From Mesostigma viride (lineage: Eukaryota; Streptophyta; Mesostigmatophyceae; Mesostigmatales; Mesostigmataceae), in assembly GCA_009746045.1 (NCBI GenBank), contig RPFO01001965.1, positions 1 through 64,000 on the forward strand: a DNA stretch of 64,000 bases, read 5' to 3'. Shown here piece by piece: positions 51,673 to 61,256 of the stretch. Below the pieces are notes generated by a model. That model was not told where the DNA came from. It did no database searches and saw only the letters and a program-made list of their open reading frames with translations. The position numbers were made by a program, and so were the translations under genes. How positions within the stretch are numbered: position 1 is the first letter of the stretch; each line of letters opens with the position of its first letter.

Positions 51673-54635
51673 CTAGCGGACGGGGCAGGCGCCGCTGGGG
51701 CAGTCGGGCTCCATGAGGGCAGCGTCGTCGTCCACGTGCAGGACGCCGGAGTAGTCGACGGGCTTGAGCGCGCCGGCGTACTTGGCGAAGGCGGCCTCGG
51801 TGACCACCTCCTGGGGCAGGTAGCTGTATCCCAGGTCGGCGGCGCTCTTGGTGGGGTCGGCGCGCAGGAGGAAGGAGACCCCCACGTAGGAGTCCCAGTT
51901 GTTCATGAGCCAGTCGACGATGGCGGGGGCCTCGGCGGGGTCGTAGGAGACCGTGCACGAGACGTTCTGCTCGCAGTAGTTGTCCATGAGCCTCTTGTAC
52001 CTGTCGAGCTGGTCGAGCGCTGTCTCGGCGTTCACCTCGACCTCTTCCACGGCGCCGTCCTTGCGCGTGACGACGGTCTTGGTGAAGGGGACGGAGGTGA
52101 AGGCGACGGGGAAGGTCACGAGCACGGCCTCCGGGTCGAAGGGCTTCTCGACCACCCTGTAGTTGGCCTCTACGAACCGCCGGACCAGCGGGTCGTGGCG
52201 CGAGTAGGTGACGTTGTTGAAGATGTACTTCCCGAGGGGCATGTGCACGCCCTCGGGCACCTCCCCCCACTCGCGCGTGCCCATGATTTTGGAGAGGGTG
52301 CCGCTGGGCTTGATGCAGGTGACGTTCTTGGGCAGGGGCTTCCCCAGGGCGCGCGCCATCTCGTAGGCGGAGGAGACGGCGACGTTCTTCATGCGGCGGA
52401 AGTCGTAGGGGTGCAGGTCCGGCCTGGCCACGATGCCGGTGAGGCCGACGCCGCACAGGTGCAGGAACTGGTTGTTGAGGTGCCAGGCCTCTTGTAGGAT
52501 CTCGTCCCTGAGGTCGACGAGCGTCTGGCGGTAGTTCATGCGGCTGGCGAGGACGAGGGCGCGCTCGAGGCCCGCCTTGTTCCCCTCCTTGAAGGCGGCC
52601 AGGTTGACCTCCGTTAAATTGCAGAAGGACTTGTTGCCGAGGAGGATCTCGCTGCAAACAAAGCAGCGCGTAACAGCATCACATGCAGCGAGGGCGTGTC
52701 AGCTCTTCATCCCCGACTTAAGGAGAGCGTACTCCATGAAGGTGGACAACGGTTTGAGCTTTTTCGATGGCGGCCTGTAGACGCCTAGTCGTCGCACGGC
52801 TGTGCTCAGGCGGTCCAAATTACGCCGGACGCCTCTGTTGACTTCTTCGTCTTGATCGTCTAGAGATAGGTTCAGGAGTTGGGCTTCTAAATTCCTTTGC
52901 GCTTCTATTTTCCTTCGCTCCAAGGCCGCCTCTCGCAATATCTCCACCCCGCCTATCCCGTAGCGGTCGTCGTTTGCCAGGAGTTCTTTGCCGATGAAAA
53001 GAGGATTTGGATTGGCCGGGTTTTGCTTCCACCAACCGGGGGTTGATAGAACATCCATGACGGGCCATCTCTTCAGCGCCTGGGTCTCCTGTTTGTGCCA
53101 AGAACAGTAATAGGAGCCAGCGAGACAATTCTTCTTGCACTGTTCCCCGCAGCACGTCGTTCCCATACACCGGGATGCCATCAGTGGCTGGCACACACAA
53201 ACCGGCATATATTTTTTTAAGAAACGGATGGGAATTGTTTATCTGGGCGCATGAGAACAGAAGCAAGGGACATTGGTTTATATAGGATGAGAAGCGTGTC
53301 TCAAGGTACCAGCAGGGGTTCACGCCTCGACACCAGGGCGCGCGGGTGGAGGCGACGGCGAGGTTGAAGAGGCCGGGCTCGGAGCCGCCGGAGTCGAGCA
53401 TGATGGCGAAGAGCTCCTCCATCTCCCTCCTCGAGGGGCGCTTGCGGAAGATGAGGCTGTTGTTGGACTGCTGCCGGTGGGCGTTGGCCACCCACCACTC
53501 CTTCTTGGCGGCGGCGAACTCGCGCCACTCGGTGTCGCCGTACTCGAACAGCGCGATCTCGGCCGACCGGCGGCCGGTCAGCATGGTGCCTAGGTGGTTG
53601 ACGATGTCGAGGATGTCCATCTTGGTGAGGAGCTGGTCGGCGCGCATGGACAGGATCTTGGCGATGGCCACCAGCGCCTTGGAGATGCTGGCGTCCCCGG
53701 AGCTCTGCGGCAACAAGGTATAAAAGGTGCGGGGCCAGGCAGCGGGACACGACCGTTACCGACGTGCAATCTGAAAGGAAGGGGGCTGAACGAAATGTCG
53801 GAGTGGGCCAAATCACGCAGACACGAATGAGGACGCACCAGGTGGCCGTATCCTCGCATCCTCATCCCCGGCGGTCGTATCTCGGTGAAGTCGAGCACGA
53901 GGCGTTGGGCGGGGAGCTTTCCGGCGAGCAGCTTTCCGGCCGCCTTGGACCAGGCGACGGCCGAGTCTCCCACACTGATGCGCCAGGTCCTTGTGCAGGG
54001 GTCCCACGACTCCTGGTTGGACTCGCGCCCCCCTGCCGCGGTCCTGGTGGAGCGGACGACGGCGATGTCGGGGATGGCCTGCGCGAACCCGTTGAGCGTG
54101 CCGGTGACGGGCTTGAAGCCGACGCTGCATTCAAAAAAAAAATGTCGAACCCCCCGCGTATGAGCTCGTTAAATCGTGGGTATATGTTCCAATGGGGAAA
54201 CTAAAGGAATGCGGTCCATTATACCAGAATGTCGGATACGCACCCGCATCCCTGCAGCAGCAGCCAGAGCACGTCGACCACGTCGTAGACGGTCTCGACC
54301 TCGGTGAAGCTGCAGTTGAACATGCACGACTCTCGCCGCCGGCTCAGCTCGGTGCCGCCCAGGAAGAGCGTGCGGCCCGCGGGGGCTATCCACCGGTTCA
54401 GGATGTGGTGCCGCAGCTCCTCCAGTTCCTCCACCTCCGCCCTGTCCAGGTTGTCCTCCTTGGCGCGTATCCACAGCCAGCGCTGGTGCGCGATCACCCG
54501 GTCCACCACCTGGCTCCAGGACTCGAGCTGGGAGGCGACGGCCAGCTTGCCGTCCACTAGGGCGACGTCGATGGGGCGGTGGTAGGTCCTGAGCGCGATG
54601 GCCATCGCCCGGTCCGTCGGCGTGGTCGAGGTCAT
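51673..54635 (-). CDS. Class II (adenosylcobalamin-dependent) ribonucleoside-triphosphate reductase with three introns, 683 aa
   Basis: The enzyme makes deoxynucleotides using a B12-generated thiyl radical. Exons are 54635-54244, 54124-53839, 53704-53310 and 52651-51673; introns are 54125-54243, 53705-53838 and 52652-53309. All three introns start GT (GTGCGT, GTGCGT, GTACCT) and end GCAG/CAG. The spliced frame is uninterrupted. Key sites match the Lactobacillus-type monomeric enzyme: C108 (MFNCSF), the G-C-G-V-G-F glycine loop across intron 1, LDFTEIRP, the radical Cys and Glu of NPC-x-E at 357-359 across intron 3 (the usual Gly between them is Cys here), KPSGTLSK, and the C-terminal redox pair C675/C680 (CPSGAC). 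It is slightly shorter than the bacterial enzyme (739). Upstream ACTATACC precedes the ATG. Confidence 0.93.
52652..53309 (-). other. Ribonucleotide reductase intron 3, 658 bp, carrying an ORF
   Basis: Begins GTACCTTGAG and ends GCTTTGTTTGCAG. It interrupts the active-site codon just after the radical cysteine. It holds the same-strand zinc-protein ORF at 52699-53181 and an AT-rich segment (ATATATTTTTTTAAG) that could be that ORF's promoter. Confidence 0.88.
52699..53181 (-). CDS. Small zinc-binding protein nested in ribonucleotide reductase intron 3
   Basis: From the ATG at 53181 the 160-residue protein starts MASRCMGTTCCGEQCKKNC and then YYCSWHKQE, the same C-x3-T...C-x3-C-x6-C-x2-H motif as the proteins at 28695 and 29103. 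An in-frame ATG nine codons upstream (53208) is also possible. The middle contains a helical region (REAALERRKIEAQRNLEAQ), and the basic C-terminus ends YALLKSGMKS. An ATATATTTTTTT stretch lies 5' of the start. It is not a recognisable homing endonuclease. Confidence 0.65.
   Translation of the reverse strand: MASRCMGTTCCGEQCKKNCLAGSYYCSWHKQETQALKRWPVMDVLSTPGWWKQNPANPNPLFIGKELLANDDRYGIGGVEILREAALERRKIEAQRNLEAQLLNLSLDDQDEEVNRGVRRNLDRLSTAVRRLGVYRPPSKKLKPLSTFMEYALLKSGMKS
53705..53838 (-). other. Ribonucleotide reductase intron 2, 134 bp
   Basis: Begins GTGCGTCCTC and ends CCTTGTTGCCGCAG, falling between codons. No ORF. Confidence 0.85.
54125..54243 (-). other. Ribonucleotide reductase intron 1, 119 bp
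   Basis: GTGCGTATCC at the 5' end and a T-run followed by GAATGCAG at the 3' end. It splits the glycine-loop codon after GG. No ORF. Confidence 0.88.
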
Positions 54636-54838
54636 GACGACAGCGGCGGTATAGTGAGGGCGCCCATTTTGTTCGCCGGCTGAACGCGCCTTCTCGCCTG
54701 TCCTGTCCTATTCCCACACCTCCCGCCGATTTTTGTAGGCGCGCCGCACACACAACGGAGGGGCATACAAAAAAGGGGGCTCTCCGCCTCTGTAGCCCTC
54801 TGGCAGTTTTTTTTCTGCCATCTAACTATATACCGACC
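54636..54838. other. Divergent promoter region
   Basis: Lies between the ribonucleotide reductase start and the membrane protein at 54839. Contains ACTATACC on the minus side and CTAACTATATACCGACC on the plus side. No gene. Confidence 0.5.
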
Positions 54839-55090
54839 ATGGTGCTGATTACCATCGGACCTTGGGGCGCTATCGTGCTGGCCGGGGTGATCCTCGCCCA
54901 CACGGCGGCCAGCGTGAGCTACCTCAAACGACCGGACGGCTACCAGTGCAAGAGCGCGGACGACTTGAGGTGCATTTGGATGAAGTGGGGGCCCATGCTC
55001 CTTGGGGTGGTGGGCGCGACGTACCTGCTGTACCGCGGCTACGAGGACATGGCCCAGCCCAGCAACATCAGGGGCATCCTGTTGGCGTAA
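54839..55090 (+). CDS. Small membrane protein, 83 aa
   Basis: Intact ORF with two hydrophobic helices: residues 5-25 (IGPWGAIVLAGVILAHTAA) and 49-65 (WGPMLLGVVGATYLLY). A short loop with two cysteines lies between. TATATA stands 9 bases before the ATG. Its size and layout fit viral inner-membrane proteins. No family recognised. Confidence 0.6.
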   Translation: MVLITIGPWGAIVLAGVILAHTAASVSYLKRPDGYQCKSADDLRCIWMKWGPMLLGVVGATYLLYRGYEDMAQPSNIRGILLA

Positions 55091-55124
55091 TAATCTGAGC
55101 GAGTACTGTGATTGAAGCGCAGAC

Positions 55125-55445
55125 ATGAGCGGCCTTGTTCAGACTCTCCTCCCGCTCGCCATTTTGGCGGCGATCCTGGCATACCTGGCGAGCAGGTTCC
55201 AGTCCGCTGTCTCGTCCGGCCTCGCCCGGGTCTGGTGCGCTGTCAAGCTGCGGCCCGGCGACAGCGAGTGCCAGGCACGTGCGAAGAGCGGGGTCGGCGG
55301 GGTCATGAGAGCGGGCGCGATGGTGGTGGCAGGGGCCGCCGGGGCTCTGGGTCTCCGACGCCTGCTGGGCGGGCGCGGGGGCGGCGGCGGCGGGACGGTG
55401 GTGGTGCTGCAGGGGGGGAGGATGCCCGCCCGCGCGAAGGGATGA
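55125..55445 (+). CDS. Small membrane protein, 106 aa
   Basis: Starts MSGLVQTLLPLAILAAILAYLAS, an N-terminal signal-anchor-like helix. A second hydrophobic stretch (MRAGAMVVAGAAGALGL) and a Gly-rich tail follow. It lies 34 bases after the preceding small membrane gene, same strand. Confidence 0.55.
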   Translation: MSGLVQTLLPLAILAAILAYLASRFQSAVSSGLARVWCAVKLRPGDSECQARAKSGVGGVMRAGAMVVAGAAGALGLRRLLGGRGGGGGGTVVVLQGGRMPARAKG

Positions 55446-55520
55446 GAGAGGGTAGGGCATTGGATCGCGGCGGGCGACTGAGGCCGCTGCTGGCTCGCTT
55501 AAGGGTGTGATTTCAACGTC

Positions 55521-55853
55521 TCATTTGTTATTATTATGGTGATCATGAATAAAGAACCGTCTGCTCATATTGTTTACAAGCAAGTCCATCATCAGGGCGA
55601 GCGCCTTGTACACGGCGGCCCACAGTAGGACCGTTTTCATCAACACGTGCAGGCTCTCGAATCGGTTGTCAATGACCTGCTCGCAGTATTGGGGACTCCT
55701 CTGCCACAACTCCGAGGAGGTGGTGGTCATCTCGGCGCATATGTCGTGTTTGTCCATGTTCTGCCAGAACCCCAGCGAGCCGAACAGGTGCGGGCCTCTG
55801 AGGAACAGCTCCCTCAGCGGGCGCCTCACGATGGCGTCGTACAGGAAGGCCAT
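55521..55853 (-). CDS. Small membrane-associated protein, 110 aa
   Basis: Intact ORF starting MAFLYDAIVRRPLREL. One hydrophobic helix (LHVLMKTVLLWAAVYKALALMM) lies near the C-terminus and an Asn/His tail (HDHHNNNK) ends it. On its strand GTGTACATATAG directly precedes the ATG. Unknown function. Confidence 0.55.
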   Translation of the reverse strand: MAFLYDAIVRRPLRELFLRGPHLFGSLGFWQNMDKHDICAEMTTTSSELWQRSPQYCEQVIDNRFESLHVLMKTVLLWAAVYKALALMMDLLVNNMSRRFFIHDHHNNNK

Positions 55854-55895
55854 CTATATGTACACGGGCGGTCTTTTTTTGAACGCGCTCGATGT

Positions 55896-56453
55896 TCAGT
55901 CGAAGCGGACGATGAAACGCCGCACGACCCTCTTCACCTGCGGCCGGAGGATCACGGCGAGGTCGGAGGCCTTGCACCGATTGCGGCACTTGACGACTTT
56001 CCCGTCGCGCACGTGCATCCTCGGCACCTTGTCCTTGCACTTGGGCAGGTCGGCGCGTATGTCCTCGTGGTGCACCTTGGCGTATTCGACCACGCCATTG
56101 TTGATGGCCCACCTGAAGAAGTTCATCTGTCCGGGGGTCGTCACGATCTCCCTGTCTCCGCGCGCGCTCACCAGCTTCGTCTTGGTCCTCCTCGCGAACG
56201 GGTCGAACATTCGCTTGGAGTATACGTCCGTCTGTTCCCTGTAGGCCATGTACAGGTTGAAGGGGATGGACGCTCCCTCCATCGGGTACTCGACCTTGTG
56301 CGTCTTGGCGTAGTTGGTCACGAGCCACTCGATCACGCGCAGGGAGACGCCAGACGACCTTTTCTTGCCCTCCGGACATGCGAACTCGTACAGCGTGTCG
56401 AAGTTGCCTTCGTTCGTGTAGAAACGCTGCAGAGATCTCTCCAGGAGGTCCAT
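55896..56453 (-). CDS. Conserved giant-virus protein of unknown function, 185 aa
   Basis: Residues 35-50 (GVSLRVIEWLVTNYAK), 67-90 (FNLYMAYREQTDVYSKRMF...DPFARR) and 108-117 (GQMNFFRWAI) reproduce a signature I recall as widely conserved among Nucleocytoviricota (SLRxIDWxVTNYaKk...Y..Y...L...sKr.FDPFxR...gQlNFFrWai). I cannot state its name or role with certainty. It is intact. This is one of the best viral markers in the window. It lies 42 bases from the small membrane gene on the same strand. Confidence 0.65.
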   Translation of the reverse strand: MDLLERSLQRFYTNEGNFDTLYEFACPEGKKRSSGVSLRVIEWLVTNYAKTHKVEYPMEGASIPFNLYMAYREQTDVYSKRMFDPFARRTKTKLVSARGDREIVTTPGQMNFFRWAINNGVVEYAKVHHEDIRADLPKCKDKVPRMHVRDGKVVKCRNRCKASDLAVILRPQVKRVVRRFIVRFD

Positions 56454-56851
56454 GTCGTCTGGCCGCGCGACCTTTCTTTGCCGTAAAAGGGAGAAAATTT
56501 CCTTGCCGCGTCCGAACTATCCAGGCGCGGACGGGGCGGCTTCCTCGGCGGTATCGGGTACAAGACAGGTCGGTCGCCCGCCTTTTATACCTCCGTTCGG
56601 TCTATCGGGAAGAGCGCGACGGCGCTTCCGTACCTTTTCGGGGAGGGGATAGGGGTGGGAAGCCTGACGCCGGGGCGGCTGTGAATGGCCTCCCACCTAA
56701 TCCGTATCACGGATCGGACATCCGCGTGGAGACTGGGGGGGGCTTGTGGGATTGCTCCATGTGGTGGGAGGCGGGGCCGACTTTGCACAGACACGTCCCC
56801 ATGCGTCATACATCGCGGCGACGATAAAAATCGAAGCGTTCGATATGGGAG
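56454..56851. other. Intergenic, no supported gene
   Basis: ORFs here overlap on both strands without recognisable motifs. Likely holds the promoters of the divergent genes on either side. GATAAAAATCGAAG lies just before the next ATG. Confidence 0.4.
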
Positions 56852-59180
56852 ATGCCGCCTCGACGAAAGGACATCATAGATCTCACGGACGACGTCGTCG
56901 AGTATATGGGGGATACAGACATCATCGATCTCACGGACGACGTCCTCGAGTCGGGATCCGGCTCGCGAGTTTCGTCTCGTCCAAATTTACGCGACATTGA
57001 CAGAGCCCGGTATCGCGCCACAGCGGCCCCAGGGTATTTCGGATCGGGGGCGTCTGTCCGTTCAGGGTCGCGTGCCGGCGGATCCGGGCAGCGTGGAGAA
57101 CCCGCGTCTTCGAGATCCGCGGGCTCCCCCCCACGCCCATGTCGTCACTGGCCTACACGCCCGGGTACACCGGCGCGCCTTCAAAAACGAGGACCCCGCC
57201 TCCCCTCGGCATGCAGGGGGATGGGGGGTCTCTCGTTTCTCGCTCCTCTGTGAATTTCCCGGCTCGTCCAGCCAGAGCTGCCTCGGGGGGGTCGAAGTCC
57301 GCTTCTTCCCCCACGTCCTCCTTTGGCTCGCCCCCCTCTGACGTCCCCTCCCCCGGAGCCCGCGCCGTCTCTGCCAGATCGCGAAAATCGCGCTCTTCTT
57401 CGCAATCCGTCCGCAGTCGCAGCGTTCGGGGCGGGGGGAGCGAGCGTTCCCTCGACCGCCGCTGCCGAGGACAAGGCCGCAGACAGCGCCGCTGGCGGCG
57501 AACTCGGCGGGGTCCTGGGCCCCAGGGCGGGAGGGCAGCGGGTTCTCGGAGGGTTTTTTTGACCCTGCCACCAGGCCGCGTCGCTCCCGCCCGGCCCGCC
57601 AATCAAGCTTGTCTGGAAACGTGGCCAGCGGGAGTTCGATGTACACGCGCGCCAACTCCGCGCAAGGACGTGCCAGACGCAAACACGTCGCCCCTGAGGA
57701 TGACGACCCCGATGACCCCGTGCTCGTCTTCCGCCAGCGCGCGGATGACTCTATCCCGTCCGAAGAGCCAGGGTCGGACGCGTACACGAACACCACGGAG
57801 ACAGATCCGGATCGCGTGGAAGGCGCGGGGGGCGAAGCGGAGGTGACATCCGCCAGACCGAGAAAGCGCACAGGGGGGGCGAGCGAGAGAGCCGGCGTCC
57901 CGAACCGTGCCCCTCTCAACTTGCAATCCGCCCCTCTCTTTTTGCAACCCGTCGTTCCATGGAGGGATAGTGATCGGCAGCTGTCCATCGCGCCAGACAC
58001 GATGAGACGCGTCACCCAGCGGTCGCACGAGGACGTGTTCGACGAGATAGTGCACCCCCCGCGGCCGGGGGACACCCCGGAAGACCTCGACCGGTGGAGA
58101 CTGTTCTCGCTCGCAAACTTGGCGCGCGATATATATAAGGGCGGGGTTCCCGCAAACGAGGCCAGCAAATTGATCGGGGATCGCCGCAGACTTGACCGTA
58201 TGAGCGAATGGCATCCAGATTACAATAAGCTGAGTCGGAGCGTGAAGCGCCAGGAGGCGAAACTTCGGTCGCAGTCCGGGGAGGGCCCTAGCAATGTGGA
58301 GATCCTGGACCACGACGAGATACCGGACTTGCCAGAACACATCCGGCGGATGCTCACCGATCCGACGACGCGGGATCTGATGAGTATCCAAGACGCGATG
58401 GCCAGGTACAGAGAAAAGTTGGCTCTGTTTCAGGAGTACGCGAGAAACCACCCCAATGACGCCGCGGGTATAAGGGATCGTCGGCGGGCGCTTGACGATG
58501 TAGACAGGTTCTTGAGGGAGAGACTCGGGCGCCTCCTCGAGCAGAAGGCCGACGAGCCCGCCCTCCGCCAAGACAAGTTGATAGAGACCACCCGTGTTCG
58601 CCTGCTGAACAAGAAGCTGCGTCCTCAGGAGCGACAGAGGCTGGAGCGGACGCTCAAAGAAGCCTTGGCGGTGGCTACCCGGCTAATCATAGAGGACAAG
58701 ACGCCTAAGTCTTTGACCGACCAGCTCCCGACTCGGAATCTGAAAGATATGAAGTTTGAAAAAAATCCCCAAAAGGCGGACGAGGTGGAGCGGGACAGGG
58801 AGTCAAAATACGTGCGGAAGTCGGCGGGCAAACCGGTGGAGCCTCAGGAGCGGTGGTTCACGCGGGGGGCCAGCGAGTCCGGTGCAGGGGCGAGGATGAA
58901 GTCGTCGGCGAAGAAGCTGACTCGGGAGGAGCTGACTCGGGACCCCACCCCGCGGGAGTCAGCACGCGCCAGGCTCCCCCCCGACAGGCTCACACCCCAG
59001 GTGTCGGAGAAGGTGGCCGCGAGGATGCGGAAAGCAATGGATGGCTGGAACAACCGGGACAAAAAGGATGCGGGTGAGCCGGATGAGGAGGCGCCGGAGG
59101 AGGAGACCTCGGAAACTTCCCAGGAGCGACGGCAAAGGGACTACAGGGAACGAGCGAAAAAGGGGAAGTGGTACGACTAG
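56852..59180 (+). CDS. Long, mostly disordered protein with two N-terminal IIDLTDD motifs, frameshifted in its first part
   Basis: The start is MPPRRKDIIDLTDD, and a second DIIDLTDD at residues 23-30 follows. Hydrophobic IIDLT followed by acids has the form of a SUMO-interacting motif. A Ser/Arg/Pro-rich region follows whose frame changes near 57090-57140 and near 57540. From 57609 the frame is continuous for 523 codons: acidic (EDDDPDDPVLVF), then a helical charged middle (LFSLANLARDIYKGG...ALFQEYARNHPND...RFLRERLGRLLEQ) and a Lys/Glu-rich tail ending KKGKWYD. It may be a scaffold or DNA-associated virion protein. The SUMO link is inference. Confidence 0.6.
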
Positions 59181-59208
59181 AGTGCGCCTCCATGAGTACG
59201 ACTGGCTT

Positions 59209-59478
59209 CTACGAGGCCCTGACCACGTCCGCCATCTCGCGGACGGCCTCCTCGACGAGGGCCTTGTAGCACGGGTGGTCCTTGTCGTCGAAGGAGTAGT
59301 ACATCCGCCACAACTCCTCCGCCTTCTGCCCCGTCCTGCCCTCCCTGTAGGCTCGGGCGACCTCTTTGGTAATCGCCAGGGTCTCGGTGATGGCGGAGTC
59401 GAAGAGGTCGCATGCGGCGATGCCCCCTCGCTCGTACTTGGTCTTGATGACTCGCCCGACCAACGCGACGGTGGCCAT
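59209..59478 (-). CDS. Small helical protein, 89 aa
   Basis: From the ATG at 59478: MATVALVGRVIKTKYERGG...LWRMYYSFDDKDHPCYKALVEEAV. Helical and intact, unknown family. Convergent with the long protein ending at 59180. Confidence 0.5.
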   Translation of the reverse strand: MATVALVGRVIKTKYERGGIAACDLFDSAITETLAITKEVARAYREGRTGQKAEELWRMYYSFDDKDHPCYKALVEEAVREMADVVRAS

Positions 59479-59572
59479 GAGGATGTACCTGGTGCACACA
59501 AAAAAAGGCGGCCCGTAGCGCGCTTAAAGAGACGAAATCTTTTCGGATTAAAGATTGAAAGAGGACCGTCGG

Positions 59573-60030
59573 ATGGACGGCGCGTGGATGATCCGCCGTG
59601 CGTCGGCCCGCGAGCAGAACGACGTGCTGAAGGCGGTGACGGCGACGTGCCGCTCCAACGACCTCCCGCGCCCGACAATCCACCGTGTCGCGGACACCGC
59701 GCACCTGGTGGGGGAGATGGTGGGAGACAGGTACTGGGCGTGCGACTTTACGCGCGGGGTCCACTGCCTGCTGTCCCTGGTGCGCGTCCGCGGGGGCGCA
59801 CGGTGTGTGCGATGGTGCATTGGGACAAGTCGGTGTACATCGTCCGCATGCCCCCTTTCAAGGTGCGCCTGTTCAGAGGCACGGTGTTGCAGGGGGTGCT
59901 CGGGTTCGACGGGGGGAAGACGACCTTCTTCGCCCACGACTGTTTGGCGTTCGCTAGGAAGTCGATGCTATCCCTGCCGTTCGAGGCACGCATGGAGAAG
60001 GCGCGGGAAACCGCGGGCATGAGCTTTCCT
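59573..60030 (+). pseudogene. mRNA-capping guanylyltransferase-like fragment without the catalytic lysine
   Basis: Order of motifs follows the nucleotidyltransferase domain of capping enzymes: LPRPTIHRV at the start, DRYWACDFTRGVHCLL where the W-x-C-x-K-x-DG-x-R-x-LL motif I is expected, a strand VYIVRMPPF, then FRGTVLQGVLG for the F-x-GT-x-LDGE motif III, and FFAHDCLAF...ARMEKA for the following strand and helix. The motif I Lys is Phe, and the DGE of motif III is QGV. The frame changes near 59800-59815, and the conserved part ends at about 60020, well before motifs IV-VI. If the assignment is right this is a dead or decayed enzyme. The resemblance is moderate. Confidence 0.42.
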
Positions 60031-60238
60031 AGTCACTCCTCTCCCTACAGCAACGTGTTCATTCGCTGTGTTTCCTACCTACCTAGTGACACGATCAGCA
60101 CACGCAGTCCAAATACTCTTTTTATTCCCAATTCGGCAATAATTACAAATCAATACAAACACGGGGAGGTCACGCTGGCTCTGCTCGGTCAGCCCCACTT
60201 GGTCACAGAGTTCGGCAGCCTATGCACTCCTATGCACG
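60031..60238. other. AT-rich gap, no gene
   Basis: AT-richer than its neighbours (TTTTTATTCCCAATTCGGCAATAATTAC). Probably the shared 3' region of two convergent genes. Confidence 0.4.
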
Positions 60239-61256
60239 CTACCTCCCCTTCCTGTACATCAGGCGGTCCACCTTCTGAGCCAATCTCAGCACCGGCACTT
60301 TTGCGTCGCCCGCCACGACTTTCCCCCTCCCCGCCTCCGCCGCGCAGGACTGAACGGCCGCGGACGGCGATGGGAACAAGACCGAGCGGAGCGCCGGTGT
60401 TATTTGCGTAGGCTCGGACCTGTACCCCCTGCAGTCCTCGTCAAAGCAGCGCTGCCTCACGCCGTCCGGGGATATCGTGAACCACACGTTATTGTGGGCG
60501 TGCTCCCCCCTTTGTTGCCGCACGTCCGGTACTTGGTCCACGCCGAGTACATGGAGCCGCTCACGAAAACGTTCGTGACGGGGGCCGCCTTCGCCATCAG
60601 GTGCACCGCGTCACGCGCGGCCCCCACCGCGGGGAGGAGGGCTGCACGCAATCTCCGTGCTGCTTGTGGAACCCCAGCCGTTGCGCGTCCCGCTCGGCCT
60701 GTTCTGTCTTCAGTTTCGCGGGCTTGGCCTTGCGCTTCCCCTTGTCCTTCTCGGCCGAGGTCACGCACGTGGCCGGGTCGTAGGATGCCGGCGGAGTGAT
60801 TACCAGGCGCGGGACCTCCTGCTCGACGTACAGGCGCACGGAGGTCAACTTGAGGAACTTCAGGGGGTCCTCCTTCACGTCCTCGTCCGTGAACTCCTGC
60901 TCCACCTCGCCATCGCCGCCCACGATGCCCCAGGGGTGGTAGGCGCGCTTGTCGTAAATCCGAGTGCGCTCGCACAGCTCGCACCCTTTGAACAGCCTCG
61001 ACTTGGTCAGGCAGAACTCGCACCGGCCGCAGCGCGCGTCCGGCCCGCTCAACTTCTCGCAGTTGTTCTCGTCGAGCTTGTGGATCTTCTTCATGCACGG
61101 CACGCAGCGCTCGCACTTCCAGCTCCACAGGATGCGGATCCCGTTGTCCAGCAGCACGGTCTTGTCGACCACGGCGCTCCACGGGTTCTCTGGGGGGCGC
61201 TCCCCTAGCTCCGCCTGCAGCTTCTCCACGATGATGGATCGGAGGACATCAAGTTT

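Noticed and set aside
52652-53309. An intein or group I intron in the ribonucleotide reductase
   Set aside because: The insert has in-frame stops, so it is not an intein. Its ends are GT...CAG and I see no group I core, which fits a spliceosomal intron.
57062-58571. Long minus-strand ORFs opposite the disordered protein
   Set aside because: Antisense to a continuous 523-codon frame with coherent charged helices.
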